A stretch of DNA of 6,118 bases from CAZVCG01 sp964649675 (lineage in GTDB: Bacteria; Pseudomonadota; Alphaproteobacteria; UBA9219). The position numbers were made by a program, and so were the translations under genes. Of this stretch, positions 5,463-6,118 are shown piece by piece. Under the pieces are notes generated by a model that saw only the letters and a list, made by a program, of their open reading frames with translations, searched no databases and was not told where the DNA came from. The DNA lies in the NCBI GenBank assembly GCA_964649675.1, contig CAZYPX010000109.1, positions 1-6,118 of the forward strand, written 5' to 3'. Every line of letters starts with the position of its first letter. Within the stretch, counting starts at the first letter, position 1.

Positions 5463-5495
5463 TTGTCACTTCATTGTCACCCTATTGTCACTCTA
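5463..5495. repeat. Three tandem 11-bp repeats, TTGTCAC core
   Basis: Three contiguous 11-bp units start at 5463, 5474 and 5485: TTGTCACTTCA, TTGTCACCCTA and TTGTCACTCTA. The first seven bases are identical in all three. A related GTCACCCTA occurs at 5441-5449, out of register. The 11-bp period puts the cores on the same face of the helix, as in iteron-like protein-binding arrays. Confidence 0.75.
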
Positions 5496-5698
5496 GCGTC
5501 GCCGTGAGGGCAACCTACCCGACCTTTTAAGGCTTGGCAACTTATAACCTAGGAGTTACCCCCTAGATACACCAATAGCCCTGAAGAGGGACAAGTGGCG
5601 TCTCTCCTACACCAATTTTCATTTTTCCAAAAGAGCTTAATTTTGGTTCACTTACATCAAAAATTTAAGCGTAAAGCCTTGGATACTGCGGGAAATGA

Positions 5699-6050
5699 AG
5701 AATTCGCCCTGTCGGCGACAAAAAAATAACGATACGCGAGGATGCCACCTTTGCGCTCAGGCGCGAAGTAAAAGCAAAACGCGCTTCAGCTTCTCAAGGC
5801 CAGAGGGTTAAGCCAACACTGGACAATGCAGACGACGAACAACTTTTCCGCCGTTTACGCGCCCTGCGCCTTGAACTTGCCAAAGCCCCAAATGTGCCGC
5901 CTTATGGTCATTTTCGATACGACACTGATTGCTTTGGCAAAGGCACGGCCCAAGACGTTGCAGGCAATGGGCGGTATCTCAGTGATTGGGGCGGCGAAGA
6001 TGAAGCGATATGGAGGTATATTTTTGATTACAATCATTGGTTCAAAATAG
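5699..6050 (+). pseudogene. recQ: C-terminal remnant of RecQ helicase (linker and HRDC domain), frameshifted
   Basis: Two overlapping frames together give the end of a RecQ protein. The first is open from 5699 and reads GDKKITIREDATFALRR, the segment after the winged-helix domain, and then LFRRLRALRLELAK and NVPPY, the first half of the HRDC domain. After Tyr (5903-5905) the homology moves to the next frame: VIFDTTLIALAKARPKTLQA, then MGGISVIGAAKMKRYGGIFL, ending at TAG 6048-6050. Removing one G at 5906-5907 (TATGGTC to TATGTC) restores the usual VPPYVIF. One residue before the Asp of VIFxD also appears deleted. The helicase core, zinc-binding region and start are absent, and a TGA sits at 5696-5698, so only about 115 of roughly 600 codons remain. 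HRDC domains also occur in RNase D, but the TIRED linker favours RecQ. Confidence 0.85.
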
Positions 6051-6118
6051 TTCTTGATTGCTGTTGACGTTCTCCCCGAAAACTGAGGCAGAAGGAATTA
6101 GAGTCTGTTAACCTTTAA
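6051..6118. other. Right-edge intergenic DNA
   Basis: No gene or convincing signal is visible. TTGACG at 6064-6069 resembles a -35 box but has no -10 box 15-19 bp downstream. GTTAACC near 6107 lacks the spacing of a CtrA site. Confidence 0.4.

Larger units (their letters stand above)
5385..5698. other. Gene-free stretch between tRNA-Thr and the recQ remnant
   Basis: I see no credible gene here. The stretch holds the possible tRNA-Thr promoter, the 11-bp tandem repeat, four CTAG sites (5453, 5493, 5549, 5563), a CTAGG/CCTAG stem (5549-5553 with 5562-5566), and TACACCAAT twice, 40 bp apart (5568 and 5608). The right part (5611-5670) is AT-rich. With the broken recQ next to it, the stretch looks like decayed or rearranged DNA. 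Confidence 0.6.

Noticed and set aside
5553..5729. Open frame of about 59 codons on the plus strand before the recQ remnant
   Set aside because: It has no ribosome site or recognisable domain, it lies mostly in AT-rich DNA, and its end overlaps the RecQ reading in another frame.

Overview
The window looks like a piece of an alphaproteobacterial chromosome of moderate to high GC. The evidence is a glmU gene divergent from a Gph-like HAD phosphatase, a COG4123-type tRNA methyltransferase divergent from a long-chain polyprenyl diphosphate synthase, and two tRNAs with C34 anticodons (CGG and CGT) that read G-ending codons. I cannot name the genus.

Layout. At 1-487 (minus) is the 5' part of glmU, which continues off the left edge. 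At 544-1230 (plus) is a HAD phosphatase whose catalytic motif reads DLEGT rather than DxDGT. At 1267-2001 (minus) is a TrmN6-like adenine methyltransferase. At 2192-3232 (plus) is ispB, which makes the quinone side chain. It is followed by tRNA-Pro(CGG) at 3297-3373 with its own promoter. An AT-richer segment then holds arsM, an arsenite methyltransferase (3474-4271), and a low-confidence small ORF. nudF, an ADP-ribose pyrophosphatase, lies at 4482-5111. tRNA-Thr(CGT) is at 5310-5384 on the minus strand, with a clear intrinsic terminator just downstream of it. From 5385 to the right edge there is no intact gene. This stretch holds a tandem 11-bp repeat, a cluster of CTAG sites, and the frameshifted C-terminal stub of a RecQ helicase (about 5699-6050).

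How the genes relate. Most of the intact genes are housekeeping: cell-wall precursor synthesis, phosphometabolite clean-up, tRNA modification, quinone synthesis and nucleotide sanitation. They are mostly single transcription units in divergent or convergent pairs rather than one operon. arsM is the only detoxification gene. It sits directly after tRNA-Pro with no arsR or other ars gene in view, which suggests an acquired gene.

Nothing here is a clear new multi-gene system. The points most worth a second look are the recQ remnant with its one-base insertion, the Asp-to-Glu change in the HAD active site, the three-unit TTGTCAC repeat, the nested inverted repeat with an overlapping small ORF ahead of nudF, and a structured stretch between nudF and tRNA-Thr.
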